A stretch of DNA of 64,000 bases from Struthio camelus. Its lineage: Eukaryota > Chordata > Aves > Struthioniformes > Struthionidae. A model generated the notes under the pieces. It did not search any database. It was given only the letters and a program-made list of their open reading frames with translations, and was not told where the DNA came from. The first letter of the stretch is position 1. The number at the start of each line of letters is the position of its first letter. The stretch lies in NCBI RefSeq assembly GCF_040807025.1, contig NC_090956.1:4514517-4578516 (forward strand). Direction: 5' to 3'. The position numbers were made by a program, and so were the translations under genes. Of the stretch, positions 1-13,010 are shown piece by piece.

Positions 1-329
1 TCTCCTTCATGCTTGGGGGTAGCTTCCTGTGAACACCCACAGAGTGATTCGTTCGCTTCCTTCACATCCCTCCCTGACTAGATGCCTATGGAAATGTTGA
101 CAGCAGCTAGGCAGCTGGCGGGAAATGCCCAGGGTCTGTTTGCCAGTCAGCTCTGCCTTGTTTCATTGCTTCTCAGCAGACTTGCACCCACCTGCTGTCT
201 CTATATCGCACTTAAGCAGTGACATCCCTCCAGGGCAAAGATCACCTTTTCATTCTGTTTGTAAAGCACAGAACACAGGGACTCTGATGCATCCTAAATA
301 CTATGTTTATTTCCCTAACAGAAGAGGTA

Positions 330-470
330 GGGAGTGTTGTTCTGTTGATTATTTTCCAGAGAGAGAAGTTAGGTTCAAGGCAGAGTAAGTGATTTGACAA
401 AGGTCTCAGGAAATCTGTGGATACTGTCAGAAGAGGATCCATTTCTCCTGAATCTCAAGCCAACACCTGA
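330..470 (-). repeat. MIR-like ancient SINE relic
   Basis: On the plus strand the text reads like the reverse complement of the MIR core. A run resembling 'gttaagtgacttgcccaaggtc' is present in diverged form at 375-405, followed by a degraded tail to about 470. The identification comes from recalled MIR consensus features and not from an alignment. Heavy divergence fits an amniote-age relic. Confidence 0.4.
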
Positions 471-2106
471 AGCACATGTCCATCCTTCCCCTCCCGAAAG
501 GAATTAAAACAAGTTTGTTTCTTCAAAGTGCATGGTGCTCAAGCGTTATGTGAAATAAATTGGCTTGGTCTGTGCAGGGCTAGGCACAATGGATTCCTAA
601 ATTAAATCCTTCTAAAAGGAAATGCTAAGACAGATCTACGAGAAGATACCTACAGGCTGGAAAGCTTAATCAGAAATGAGAGTTGCTGAATGGGCCACAG
701 AGAGTGATTTTTAGCAAGAATTGCATGGTGTTGCTCCAAAACAGCAACAAAACGGTTATTTCCTTAATGATTCCTTGCAAGCTGCACTGGTCATCTTTCA
801 GAGGGATCCATGCACTGTGTCACTGTCAGTATGTTCCTGTGGGCTGCTGCAGTGACCGAAGTGGTCAGCTGTCCTTGGGCCTTGCATGGTCTCAGCCCAT
901 GACTTTCCAACCAGCCCCCACAGGCAAATGCTCTGTGACAGCTGAGCAGCATTTCACCTCAACAGTGCTCCCCTGGAAATGACACATGGAGGAAAGAATA
1001 TATTCAGCATCCGGACAAAAGCTACAAAACAAGCAGAAAGGGAGGAAGTTTAAAAATTAATCAGAGCTCAAAGTGCTGTCAAGTTTCTCCTCTTCCCTCC
1101 CTGTATGGACACATAGCTATCACCAAAGATTAAAAATGACTGGCTGATCAGGTCAGGGCAGAGAAGATGTGGTAATAAACTAGTTTTCCAGAAATCAGCA
1201 CAGGCTAAGAAAAATCCTAATGCCCAGCAACCAGGGCAATGAACAGGCACAATATATGCATCATCTGCAGCGCTGGGACCAGGCTAGCTGAATGCAAACT
1301 CTCAGCACAGGACAGTCAGAACACAGACTTTGACTCCTTTTGATAAGGCCGTGTAAAGCCAAATCTGACCAGCTTTCAGAGCATCGTGTTAGACTCCCCT
1401 AGAAGCCCCCCTCCCTAGCCATTTGTAGCTCATTCCTATTCCCTCGCTATGAAAAGTTTGGTTGTCTTCTCCTTTTTCTGGCTAAATCTTTCCACAGCAG
1501 TTAGCTGCCATGGTGATAGAAGTTACAGAAATTAGTAAGAAGAAGAGTCATAATTAACAATTGACTGACAGTCCCATCTGACCTGAGACAGTAGCTGAAA
1601 GCTGCCTCCCACTTCAATCTGCTTGCCACAAAACAGCCAGGAACATGCAGATTTGCTAGCCAAGGTGGTTTGGCTATTTGACTACATCCTTCTACTGGCT
1701 GTCCTCACTTGATGTCATGCTCAGAGCATCAGTGAGGACGTGTCACCATTGCCCTCTTCTGGATCCACAACCAAGTTTGCACCAAAGCTTGGGAGATGTC
1801 ACCATCTTGCGATGGCAACATACAGTGACTCCAAGGGGACTGTCTCATAGGTCACCACTGGTACCTCATGTAGGTGCTTTGTAGTTTTAATTCAAAGAGC
1901 TTCAAGTTCTTTCCTTTTCTCCTCCCAGCCTGGTGACCACTCTGCAGTGCAAATTTACAGCAGACGGTGGATTCAAACGGATGGTAAATGCATAAAACCT
2001 TTACCACTAAATATGAGGCTAATTCAAGACCTCTGTGAATCTGTTCCACTGCCAGCTAAAAGGCTGGTCGTTCAAATCCTGCTGGGAACAGGGCGGGTGC
2101 ATGTTC

Positions 2107-2410
2107 AAATGAAAGGAGCTGTGCGGTGAAGCTGGGGAACTCCTTGCCACAGGATGTTGCAGAGGCTATAAACATATATGAACTCAAGGGTAGACTGCAA
2201 AAGTTTGTGGAAAAGAAATCCACTGAGGGTTACTAAATACACAGAACTTTTAAGCATTTATGTAAGTCATATTTCCAAATGAAATACATATTTATGAAAG
2301 AAGATTCTTATAGTCCTTCCTAGACACCGTCTTTTGGGCTATGTATAAGACAGGATACTAAATTAGATGGCCCTTTGCTGACCTAGTACAAGCACACTTC
2401 TGTTGTTATG
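2107..2410 (+). repeat. Old CR1/L3-type LINE 3' end
   Basis: Two blocks match the 3' end of ancient amniote CR1 elements. The first is 'ggggaactccttgccacagg' at about 2,135-2,155, followed by a segment with 'aagaaatccactgagggtta' near 2,215. The second is 'gacaggatactaaattagat' near 2,350, followed by a 'gacctagtacaag' remnant. The order and sense orientation are those of a 3'-terminal fragment. Indels and substitutions are many, so this is far older than the CR1 copies near 10-11.5 kb. Confidence 0.7.
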
Positions 2411-2489
2411 AATATGGAAAGCATGCAGATCTAATCAGGGGTCAGGTCCTCAGCTTCTGCCTCAAGGTTTTATTCAGCTTGAGTCAGGC

Positions 2490-2580
2490 AGAGACTTAAC
2501 AATTGCCCAGGGACACACGTGGGGCCTGGCCCACCATGAAGCTCTCAAGATCCAGTGCTTCTGTAATGCACAAAATTATG
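2490..2580 (-). repeat. MIR-like ancient SINE relic
   Basis: The segment 'acttaacaattgcccaggga' followed by 'cacacgtggggcctggccc' resembles the reverse complement of the MIR core region (gttaag...gcccaaggtcacac). Recognition is by eye and the ends are approximate. Confidence 0.4.
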
Positions 2581-3617
2581 CAAAAACGGCACTGTTTTAA
2601 TAGGAGAGAAAATTAGCTAGACTCAGTGAAGTACATTACCTATGGACTGAACAAGGCAAGTTTTCACGCTCAGCTGGAAAATAGTTCTCCACTTTGTCTG
2701 TCTGCTGAAGTACAAGCAATGTGGCAACATGGAGCACCAAGCCTAATTGACACCAGAAATTCAGGGGCTGTTGTGAACATCAAAGCGCTGAAAGTGAGGA
2801 GACAGAATCAGGGTACAGAGTGCCAGGAGACCGGTGAGGAGTCTCAGCAGCTTGACCCAGCTCCATAATTGACTACAGAGTCAAGAGTAGGTTGATGGCA
2901 GCTCTTAATCCCTTCTAGCATAACCAGCCTTCCTGTCAGCTTTGCCTGTGTTCCTGACTGTTTGAATACTATATCTCCCAAACAGGAGGAAAACGGGAGC
3001 ATGCATCTGCCCTGGCACGGGGGAAAGGAAAGAAGGGTGGAATGGTGAGCTCCTGACAATGTGGGAGAAGTAGAGAGAATGAAGGGTGAGAGAGGCAAGG
3101 GACGCATGGACTTCCTAGCACATGGAAGGAAAATGAGGGATCCTGCATGAATGGGGACCTGTGGGGATATGGTGGGAAGACCCATATATCCCCATGCCAA
3201 GGATACAGAAGGAGAAGGTAGCACACAGACCTCTTGGTTCAAGGGATCGATCAGAAGATTGTAGGGCGTCCCTGACATAGATGTGGTAGGCAGGGACTAT
3301 CCAGAAAAGTAAAAAAGGAACGCAAAGTACCCCTAGTCCAATGCACTCAGCCCCAACATGAAGCGCTAAGTCTGCACAGTGGACCAGAAGCAGCTAAACC
3401 CACAGCTAGGGTCTGTCAACATCATCTCCAGTGGGTCTCCACCAAAGGAAGACCCCACTGCTGTACTGCAGACCTCTAGAGAGGAACCTGTGAGATTAAG
3501 CTGTTCTGTGTCGTTCTAGGGTGATAAATGGGATACAGTAGAAGTTGAACATAACACACACAAAGTACCTTCTTTAGTGTCTGCATGACAGAGTGCCTGT
3601 CGGATAGATTGGGGACG

Positions 3618-3740
3618 GTGAGTCAGGATTCCTGGGCCCTGTTTAGGCCTTGGCACATGCAGATTTACACTGGGCAAAAGATACACTCTGTTCCAGTTCC
3701 CTGCTCTCCAGCAAGTCATTGCCTGTCCTAGCAAAATAGC
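3618..3740 (+). repeat. MIR-like ancient SINE relic
   Basis: It begins 'gtgagtcaggattcctgggc' and later contains 'agcaagtcattgcc', an order resembling the sense strand of amniote MIR elements (gagtcaggactcctgggtt ... gggcaagtcac). It is strongly diverged and its ends are uncertain. Confidence 0.4.
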
Positions 3741-6700
3741 ATTTTCCATTCATATTTGGGGAGCTCCTGGATAGCAGAAACTGTGCAAGTGCAGAGCATT
3801 AGCATCTCTCCAGCATCCTGCAAGAACATCCCTGCAGCAACATTTAACCTCCCTTCAAATCCGGTGGCAGGTCACAGCGATTGGTGGGTCTCGCATGTGT
3901 GTGACTGTGAGTCACTGCGTATTACTGATCTTCATATTAATCTATTGTTGTAAATGACTTGGAGCTGCCTACAGACAATCCTTCAGAATATGGAACAATG
4001 GAGAACCTGCACATCTGAAGAAAGCCTCCTCTGCATGGCAACTTATTGCCATCGTAACCAGCATAAACAAGAGCAATTAAGACAATTTCAGAGCATCACC
4101 TCCTCCCTCTGGGGTCTTAATGAGAGCACGCTCAGAAGGGGGCTGGAGCAGAAGCAGGCAAGGGCTGGGAGTTAACTTGTGTGGGAAAAGAAGGGTAGGA
4201 GAGTTGAAGATTCAGAGGACTGCTTCCCCTCCACCCCATAGCGTAATGCAAAGGGCAAGGGGGGAGAGATTCAAGTGACTCTGTGATAGATATAAAAGGC
4301 TTAGAGAAGCAGAGCTTTTCTGCTGCCTTACCCTCACAACAGGTGTCAGAACCCTGCATAGCAAGGCAGAGGATTTTGCTGACATGCCCAGCTAGCTAGA
4401 AGTAGCTAGAACGCAAGACTGCCATGGGCACCTCTTCAGGAATATAACAGGGTTTAGAGTCATAGCTCCTGGTGAAAAACATCATTGGACTGGACTGACA
4501 GCCTTTTAGTAGCATGGTGTTATGGAAGAAGCTCTTCTAACGATGATGATTATCTATTCCAGAAAATAAGAACCAGCCTCAGCATGGTGCTGCTGCAGTA
4601 GAGTATGGGCTGTTTGCCTGTGCTCCCTAAAGCTTTGCTATCTGCTAGTGATCTACAAGCATTCAGATGACTGGAGTTCCTCCAGTCAGCTACTGAAAAG
4701 CTGCCTTGTGGGTGGCTGTGCAGGGAGGAAAGAGGGGAGGTTGGGAAGCTTTCCTAAGAGGAAACTGCCAGGAGATGAGTGTTTATATATTAGAGGGACT
4801 GACCTGTATAAATGCTCCAGGGAAGGAGAGGAGATGGCTCCTATCAGCTTGGTGATGACAGCTCTTCTTTTGGCAATCTGGCCCCTTGCAGCAGAGAGGA
4901 AATGGATGGAGCTATACAGCAGAGCTTTTCTTAAGGTTTTCATATGATCTAATACTGCAAGAACAGTATGATTTTCAATTGACTCTTCTCAGAATTAAGG
5001 TAGAAGTCAGAAACTAGGCTCCTGCATTGTCATGGTGTATAAATAGCCTTGATGGAAGCATAACAGGAGCTCAGCTAGGTTTAACCCAGTACAGCAAATG
5101 CTACATCATGGACTTACATTTTTTGAGGCCAGACAGGATCATTGGATCATTTATCTCGCCTGACAGCCTGTACATAAAAAAGCCAGAGGATTTCAACCAA
5201 TTACCCTTGCAACAAGCTCAATAACTTGTGTTTGACTAATATATGTGGAATGACAGCCACCTCTGTCTTGGGGGGATCGCAAAACTCACCCCAGGGCCAA
5301 AATGGTTTCTTCCATTCTCTGCAGAGACAATCTTTTCCTCTTAACTTGAAATTCACTACCACAGATTTGATTGTCCACTTAAAAAAAAAAGAAAAAAGTG
5401 GCACATTAACTTGCAGAGAGAAGAGAGGAGCTAAATCTGAGACTTCTTATCTGAATCTTCTTGATGGCTGAGTGCTGAATAATTGGAATTGCTATCTGAA
5501 TCATAAATGCTGTTTTGCTCATATGTTGCTAACCTCATGTAGTCTTCTCCTTTCCGCTTTTCTAGCACAGCAGAACCCTGGTTCTAGATCTCAAGGAGAC
5601 ACCTGAAATCGTGTGATCTTCAATGCAGAGAGATCCTGCAGAAACATTAGTCACCAGGAGATCAGTGCTTTGCAAAATAAGAAACACCCCTTCTGGGGTT
5701 AGGAGCTGTTCAGAAGCAAAACTTCTGGCAGCCAGGCCATGAGGACCAACTTTCCCTTAGCTAAGACTTTTGGCAACCATAGTTCAAACTCTCGCAGCCA
5801 AAGGACTTCCTATCATCATCTAGGTCTTTTGGAGGGATGCATGAAATAGCCACACTGTTGTTAATAGCAAGTCTGGAGGCTGGGGCTATCTGCTGTGATC
5901 CTCCGAGTCTTATGCTGGTTCTGTGTGTATCAGAGTAGATCTGTGTGCAGAGCTGGGGTTCACCTGCAAAAGCAGACGTGAGTGCACAAAGGGCAGTAAC
6001 CATTAGTGGTTGCTGATGTTCAAGACAGGACAGCTTTCCCCAAGGATATCTTGTTTAAGTACTGCCTAGAGGGGAACTAGTGAGCACTCAGCAATTTGAA
6101 TATCAGGTTACATATTTAGGAACCTCATTTTAAATGCCTTCTACAAAACAGCAAACAGGCCAGAGAACAGGCCAGAGAATAGAGAAAATGAGGAGATGTG
6201 AACAGCTGAATCTGTTCTCCACCTCACCAAGGAAGAGGGGCAAGTCACCGTGACTCAAGTACTCCTTTGTAAAATGACGCCAAAAGAAGAGCAGGTACAG
6301 AACTTTCTGAAGCGCCTTGGTCTGTACCCACTGATGGGTGTGCCTGGGTGGGCTGGGTTGCACAGGAATTTTCAGTACAGAAGAAAGGCCTGTAGAGAGA
6401 CATCAGTGTTAGTTAACCAGCGCTTTATAATGTTCTGGTATCTGGAAGGGCAGAGTGTTATTGTTATTGTTAGGATCGGATCGTGGTCACTGTCTCCATC
6501 ATTAAAAGGCAAGAAAAAATAAGAAGTGGTTATAATTATCATTCTGGACACCATTCCATTGGCATTATTCTCAATATAGGGTCAGGATTATAATGCAATA
6601 GCAAAGTGAAAGTCATCCTACAGTTCCTTTATTCACTGCAGCACAAGGGTGAGCCATAAGAGCCCCGCTATCTCCTTCCCCGACATCCAGCCGTGCATTT

Positions 6701-9700
6701 CCCAATATGGCAAGCTCTCTCTTTCTGAGGGCCATTGTAACATTAACAAAGGCAGCCAAGCTGTATTGTTAACATCCAAACGATGGAAGGGGATGCAGAA
6801 ACCCCCCCCCCCAGCATCTCCGGAGGTGAAAACAGTCAGTTTGCACCAATCCAGAGAGGAAGAGAAAAATTTCCCAGGTACAGATTTGTCACTGTCCCCG
6901 TCTCCTGCTCTGAGCCGAAGTACTGTTGCCCGTTCTTTTGCTTGCTGCTCCAAGCAAGGAAGAGAACCTGCCTCTGGAATCTGCTAACATTTTCCTGCAT
7001 TGAAAATCAAACAAACACACTTGGTTTGGGAAAGACTTATGCAGGGTTTCATTAAAAGCCATTGTTGACGTGACAGACCTTGTTATTGACTTGGAGCCAA
7101 ATCTTGATGTCTTTGCCTGAAGGATCAGAAGGATTTGACCCCAGGACTGTTATTAGCCTTGACATCATCAGCTCCTGACATAGGATAGTTTTCCAGTGAA
7201 CTTGCTTGAGAATGTTTAGAAATGTCAAGTGGCTGAGCCACGAGGACACAAGAACGAGAAGGTGTCATATTCGCCCAATTGAACGGGAGAATTTCAGTCC
7301 TCCCCTTTGCTCTCGCTGGCGATGGCATCGTTGCTGACAACGTATGTCAGGGTTACACTGCATTATCAGACCTACTCTCAGCCCAGGCATCCTTTGTCAG
7401 CACAGTCCATGTGTGAGATCCCCGCTAAGTGAAAGCAATGGGTTCCCTACTTAGCCTCAGAGACCTGTGAGAGCACTTTTTCAGCACTGCTTGTAGTGTG
7501 GTGGATGAAGCTTGTTCCAAGCCTGTTTAGGCAAGGGAGGGACCCCGCGTCAGTTGGACAGGAGCCTGTAAGTTCTGGTTGTGCTGTGATAGCACTTCGC
7601 CAAAAGACATCTGGTGTCACGGCACACCAACTGACAGCTTCCCTTTTGAGGGTGCGGAAAGAGAGGGCAAAGGAGACTAAAGAAGCCAGAGAGTTATCTG
7701 CACCAAAGTACTGCTCTGATGTACAGCAATCCTCTCACATTTATTCTTACTTGACTGAGGTAAGCCTTCTGTGTTTGAACTCTCCAGCTGAGGGAAGACT
7801 GTGTGCTCAGGTTAAAACCTGCTGACCAAATTCTCCACGTTTTGACCAGCTACTGCACTGTCTCTAGTGCCCAGCACTTGGGGAACTCCTCAGCTCACCA
7901 GAATTCAAGCCAATCTCCTCAACAACCTTTTCCGTTCTCCATTGTCTTCACTGTTTTCAAGCTGCCGTCTCCCTGGGTACATCCACAACTTGAGTTAAGC
8001 AGTAAATCTTCTTACTTCTATGCTCACAGATTCAAACTGCCATTCTAGTTGTTGACAACAGTCACGGTTTAACAAGATCTACCGTTCATGCCTCCAAAAA
8101 ACTTACACCATGAAGATGCCATTATCTAGTGACAGTCATGTTGTTTCATACAGCTCAAATCAGTTCCACTAACAACGATAAGGGGTCAGAAGAGTTCTGC
8201 ATTGCTCATTTATCAGCCTATCTATCTCAACCTCTCTCCACAACATCCACAATCCTTGAGAGCAGAGCTTGCTAATGTGCTGTAAGAACTCATTCAAAAT
8301 GTTTTAAGATCCCTGAATTAATCATGGAGGATTCACCTTCCTTTTCATCAGGGAAAACAAAAGCCTGAAATTCAAGGGGAGGGCTGAAATCTACTGAGCT
8401 GATTGGCTGGAGGGTGCCTTCCCCATCGCGTGTCCTGGTTGGTAACATTTCCAAATATTCTTGAGCAAGCTGAAAACAATCTTGTTAGAGGGGAAGAGAG
8501 GGCCTGCTAATACCCTATCGGTTTCACATTCTTAGGAGAGTTCCCAGCCCACCAATCTGTCGTCCTATATCAGGCAATAAGCTTTCAGCTGGAAACTTTA
8601 CCCTGGCTCTACCTATTGTCCAATGTTTTCCTTCCTGCCAGATGATTGGAATCGCACCAGTTGTTAATTTTACACCTGCTGTTTGTGAATATCCCTGAGC
8701 GACCTTTCCAACAACAACTAGCAGAGGGTATTTCTCGGTGGAGAGATGCACACACATGCACGTGGGAGCAGATAGAAAGGGAACAGGAAGGGGCCTCCCG
8801 ATGAATGATGAGGGATTAAAATAGCTCTTGCTGGGGCCATTGTGGGATATTGGGCAGCAGGAATGATGAAGCGGATGTTTAAAACAGACTGAAGTGTTGA
8901 TCTCAGCACAGAGGGCAAAACAGTGTTAGGAGATCCTTTCCTCTTTCCAGCTCCCTCCTTGTGCCCAGCTCGCTAAGCGATGCCACCCCTGGAGCTTCGA
9001 GGATTAAAGGAACAGACGTACAAAAGAATGCATCTCCCTGAGATGCTGAAGCAAGGTCTGGAAAGTCAGAATACATTTTCACTTGCAAATTAGAAAGAAA
9101 TATCTGTTCCAAAGTGCTGTTCATCTCTTCCTTACCCTGCTGTAACTAGTCTTAATGCCACCTCTGGAAGGCATTAGTCATCCAGAAGAGGGATGTGTCA
9201 CTACAGCATGAACAGGAAAAGCCATTGGCTTCACAGTCCTGAATTCTAGTTGGTCTGAGGAATTATGAGGTGCTCAGATATCACTGTGACTAGCTTTAAT
9301 ACTCAGATTAAATTAAACACCCATATTAGAACTGCTGCATTAAATGCACTCTGCTTATTAAAAATGATTTATGGAGCCAGAGATGGAGTGGAGAAATTGG
9401 CCATGGACCGTAGCCATGCCATCTCAAGATTTCCTACAGCAAACAGACTCAGGCCTGGCCAGTATTTGGCTGTAGAAAGTGGAGTTCGCATATGCAGAAG
9501 CAAGAGATGGCACATTTCCCTTTGAGGGAATATTGAATATTGAATAAATGTCTCAACACAGTGGTAGATGTCTGCTGAGTGGTAACAGATGTTTGGGGAC
9601 AGGCAAGCCTGACCCTCATGGAGGAGAAATCACTGATATGAGCATCAACATGATTCTGTGTGTACACTGCTCAGTCACAGGCCTCCATCCCTCCTGGTAC

Positions 9701-10016
9701 AGCATTGATCACTGTGCCAAACAATCCCTCTCCTAGGAATCTCAGTTCACCTTTTTTCCAGAGAACGACTCTGGATCAAGAACTAACACTGTTCAGAGAC
9801 TGCAAATCTTGCTGTTCACACAGTTCCTTTGCCCTCCGACCCGGCTGAGCACAAATCAAATGGAAAATGCCTTCTGAGGTCTGAACCCCGAGCGCAAAGC
9901 AAGCCGTAAGAGCCTGGGGCAGCAGCCCTCAACTCATGCTACCTGTCACAGTAACAGGATCTGGGGGTCAGGCACTGTTTTACATGCAACCTTGCAAGTG
10001 AAGTTTTACCTCCATC

Positions 10017-10352
10017 TCAGAATCACAGAACAGTTGAGGTTGGGATGGACCTCTGGAGATCATCCAGTCCAACCCCCCTCCTCAAGGAGGGTCACCTCGA
10101 GCACATTGCCCAGGATTGTGTCCAGATGGCTTCTGAATATCTCCAAGGAAGGAGACTCCACGACCTCTCTGGGCAACCTGTTCCAGTGCTCAGTCATCCT
10201 CACAGGAAAGAAGTTTTTCTGCATGTTCCAATGGAATTTTCTATGTTTCACCTTGTGCCCATTGCCTCTCATCCTATTGCTGGGCACCACTGAGAAGAGT
10301 CTGGCCCCATCCTCTTGACACCCTCCCTTCAGATACTTATATATGTTAATAA
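10017..10352 (-). mobile_element. CR1 LINE 3' fragment, inverted
   Basis: This is the reverse complement of a CR1 3' terminus. Reading on the minus strand from about 10,352 it runs through the end of the second open reading frame (minus-strand residues VRMTEHWNRLPREVVESPSL, about 10,215-10,130). It then continues through the typical 3' segment with 'ttggactggatgatctcc' to a one-to-two-unit CATAGAAT-like terminal octamer near 10,017-10,030. The element is 5'-truncated, as most CR1 copies are. It abuts a second CR1 copy in the opposite orientation, so the two 5' ends meet near 10,352. Confidence 0.85.
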
Positions 10353-11392
10353 TATCAGGATCAGTGATCAGGAGTAGTCAGCATGGATTCACCAAAGGGA
10401 AATCATGCTTGACCAATCTGATAGCCTTCTATGATGGGATGACTGGCTGGGTAGATGAGGGAAGAACAGTGGATGTTGTCTACCTGGACTTCAGCAAGGC
10501 TTTTGACACTGTCTCCCATCACATCCTCCTAGGGAAACTCAGGAAGTGTGGGCTAGATGAGTGGACGGTGAGGTGGATTGAGAACTGGCTGGATGGCCGA
10601 GCTCAGAGGGTTGTGGTGAATGGCGCAGAGTCAAGTTGGAGGCCTGTAGCTAGTGGTGTCCCCCAGGGGTCAGTCCTGGGTCCAGTCTTGTTCAATATAT
10701 TCATCAATGACCTGGAGGAAGGGACAGAGTGCACCCTCAGCAAGTTTGCTGATGATACTAAACTGGGGGGAGTGGCTAACACAGCAGAAGACTGTGCTGC
10801 CATTCAGAGGGACCTGGACAGGCTGGAGAGCTGGGCGGAGAGGAACCTCATGAAGTTCAACAAAGGCAAGTGCAAGGTCCTGCACCTGGGGAGAAATAAT
10901 CCCATGCACCTGTACAGGCTGGGGGTTGACCTGCTGGAAAGTAGCTCTGCAGAGAAGGACCTGGGAGTCCTGGGGGACAAGTTAAGCATGAGCCAGCAGT
11001 GTGCCCTGGTGGCCAAGAAGGCCAATGGGATCCTGGGGTGCATTAGGCAGAGTGTTGCCAGCAGGTCGAGGGAGGTGATCCTGCCCCTCTACTCAGCCCT
11101 GGGGAGGCCACCTCTGGAGTGCTGTGTCCAGTTCTGGGCTCCCCAGGACAAGAGAGACATGGCACGACTGGAGAGAGTCCAGCGGAGGGCTACAAAGATG
11201 ATCAGGGGACTGGAGCACCTCTCCTATGAAGAAAGACTGCAAGAGCTGGGCCTGTTCAGCCTGGAGAAGAGAAGACTGAGAGGCGATCTCATCAACGTGT
11301 GTAAGTATCTGAAGGGGGAGTGTCAAGAGGATGAGGCCAATCTCTTCTCCGTGGTGCCCAGCAACAGGACAAGAGGCACGGGCAGAAACTGA
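10343..11392 (+). pseudogene. CR1 ORF2 remnant (reverse transcriptase, truncated)
   Basis: This 349-codon open frame is the C-terminal part of a CR1 ORF2 protein. The endonuclease domain and the N-terminal part of the reverse transcriptase are missing, and the first codons ([10 protein letters not shown]) lie at the junction with the neighbouring inverted copy. Catalytic motifs A, B and C are present, so decay is mild. The frame closes at 11,390-11,392. Family-like peptide then continues in the +1 frame (residues such as NLRKNFFTVRVTEHWNRLPR), which indicates a one-base deletion near 11,378. A further stop follows near 11,510. The copy cannot encode a complete protein and should be treated as a dead element. 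Confidence 0.88.
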
Positions 11393-11572
11393 ACCACAGG
11401 AAGTTCCACCTAAACCTGAGAAAAAACTTCTTCACTGTGAGGGTGACAGAGCATTGGAACAGGTTGCCCAGAGAGGTAGTGGAGTCTCCTATCCTGGGCA
11501 ATATGCTCTAGAGGACCCTGCTTGAGCAGGGAGGTTGGACTGGATGATCTCCAGAGCTCCAGTTCCTCCAAA
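10353..11572 (+). mobile_element. CR1 LINE, 5'-truncated, with reverse transcriptase segment
   Basis: A CR1 non-LTR retrotransposon copy begins inside the reverse-transcriptase region and runs to the 3' end near 11,572. The open frame 10,343-11,392 has the palm-domain motifs in order: [13 protein letters not shown] (motif A with its aspartate), [11 protein letters not shown] (motif B) and FADD (motif C, the catalytic aspartate pair). It continues into the C-terminal region with the sequence [11 protein letters not shown]1 integrates by target-primed reverse transcription, and 5' truncation is usual. No terminal octamer repeat or target-site duplication is visible at the right end. Confidence 0.92.
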
Positions 11573-12809
11573 CCTGAGTTACAAACTAGGGAAACAATAG
11601 TTATCTGAGAAAAACAGTATCTCAGCTAAGTGAAACCCATCTTTGAAGATCAGGGATGACAGATGAGCTTCTCTGTGGAGCCTCTCAGATACACAAACAG
11701 CCATCTGCATCTCTGCATTTGGTTCTGTCCTTGGCCAACTCAGTTTTGAAAAGGTTTTGTTTTTCTTGGGCCGTTTTTGTTTACAGCCACTTGACCGAGG
11801 CAGAGAGTTCACCAGCAGCTGAATGCAACCCAGGCTCTCCCAAGTGTAAGTTCTCCAGTGAAACATCTGGTTATAAGGCAAGGTCAAACAGGCCTGAAAT
11901 GGATAAAGGCAACAGACGCTTTCCACAGAGCTGCAGCCAGCTGGGAAAAGAACAGGCTTTTCTGGGTACGTTTGAGCATTAGGCTGGGAAAAGGAAAAAG
12001 AAAAAAAAGAGAGAGAAAGAAGCAGATATTGCAAAAAAGCCTGAGATCAGCAGGTTGGTTCTCTTATTGGTTAAAAGTCAAGACCACCCTTGTTGCCATA
12101 CAAACTGCTGAGTCTTATTTAGCAGGAATTCTAGTTCCAGATAGACAGAAGGTCTCCATTTCCCACTGTCCTGCAATTGCCTCAGATACGTATCTCAAGC
12201 ACAAGACCTTCTTCCCATTCTGTCCCTTTCTATTATTTTCTTCTCATGATTGCGTTAGAGCTGGAAGGATAAAGGAAGATCTGAACTCCAACACACTGCA
12301 AACCTTGATCTCCTTTTTCCTTTGATCAGAAATTCCGTACGACATGGACCATCATTTGTACAGCACCTAGTACCACTGGTGCCCAATTCAACGTTTGGTT
12401 GCAGTAATGACACAAATAATAACAGCATTGTTCATAGATTGGTGGAGAGCTGCTGAGAACCAAACAAATCATTCAGGAAGCCTAAAGAATGAATCCTTCC
12501 ACACAGCCCAGGAAAAGTTAACAGGCAATCTAAAATTTAGTATGTCCTTGTTTTTAAAAAAGCCTTGTTCCTCTGAGCAAGCATCAGGAGAACCCCATGT
12601 GAACCTAATGCCCAACAAAGCACACGCAACACCTACCAAGAGACAGAGAACTTATCAAAGAGACACAGTGGGAATTGTTTGGTGTACAGGGATTGATTAA
12701 TGCATCACCAAAAAATAGCAGAAAACTCTAAATTCACATTATAATGTTTCTACTGCATAAGCTGACCAGCCCTAATAACACTGATTTCTAGTACACAATT
12801 TTCAGAGAG

Positions 12810-13010
12810 AAACAGGTGAAGAACAATTGCCTGAGCACGGGACCGAGCGCTGTCTCTGAGCTCTGGCACTTCCTCCTTCAGTGACCTTGAATAAATCTCT
12901 CAGCCTTTTTGTGTCTGAGCATCCTTCTCTAAAAGGATAAGGACAATAGCAGACACTCACCTACTTCACGGGGTAACGAATGATTCAGATAGCTCTCATC
13001 AACTTCTTCA
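12810..13010 (+). repeat. MIR-like ancient SINE relic
   Basis: The sense-strand order of a MIR element is visible: 'cttcagtgaccttgaataaa' (diverged gtgaccttgggcaagtc), then 'ctctcagcctttttgtgtct', a degraded 'cctctctaaaa' segment, and 'actcacctacttcacggggt' (diverged cctacctcatagggt). This is the best preserved MIR-like copy in the left half of the window. Confidence 0.55.

Larger units (their letters stand above)
1..10016. other. Intergenic block, no gene recognised
   Basis: Both strands contain only short open frames, the longest 144 codons on the minus strand near 2,844-3,278. None shows a recognisable domain, a start context, or splice sites that extend it. The stretch carries decayed retroposon relics listed separately (about 330-470, 2,107-2,410, 2,490-2,580, 3,618-3,740). 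The segment 9,240-9,400 is AT-rich with several homeobox-like TAAT cores and could be a conserved noncoding element, but that cannot be judged from one sequence. It could also contain introns of a gene lying outside the window. Confidence 0.6.

Noticed and set aside
10017-11572. Single twin-primed CR1 insertion
   Set aside because: Both the inverted and sense parts contain the same 3'-end region, which one twin-priming event does not produce.
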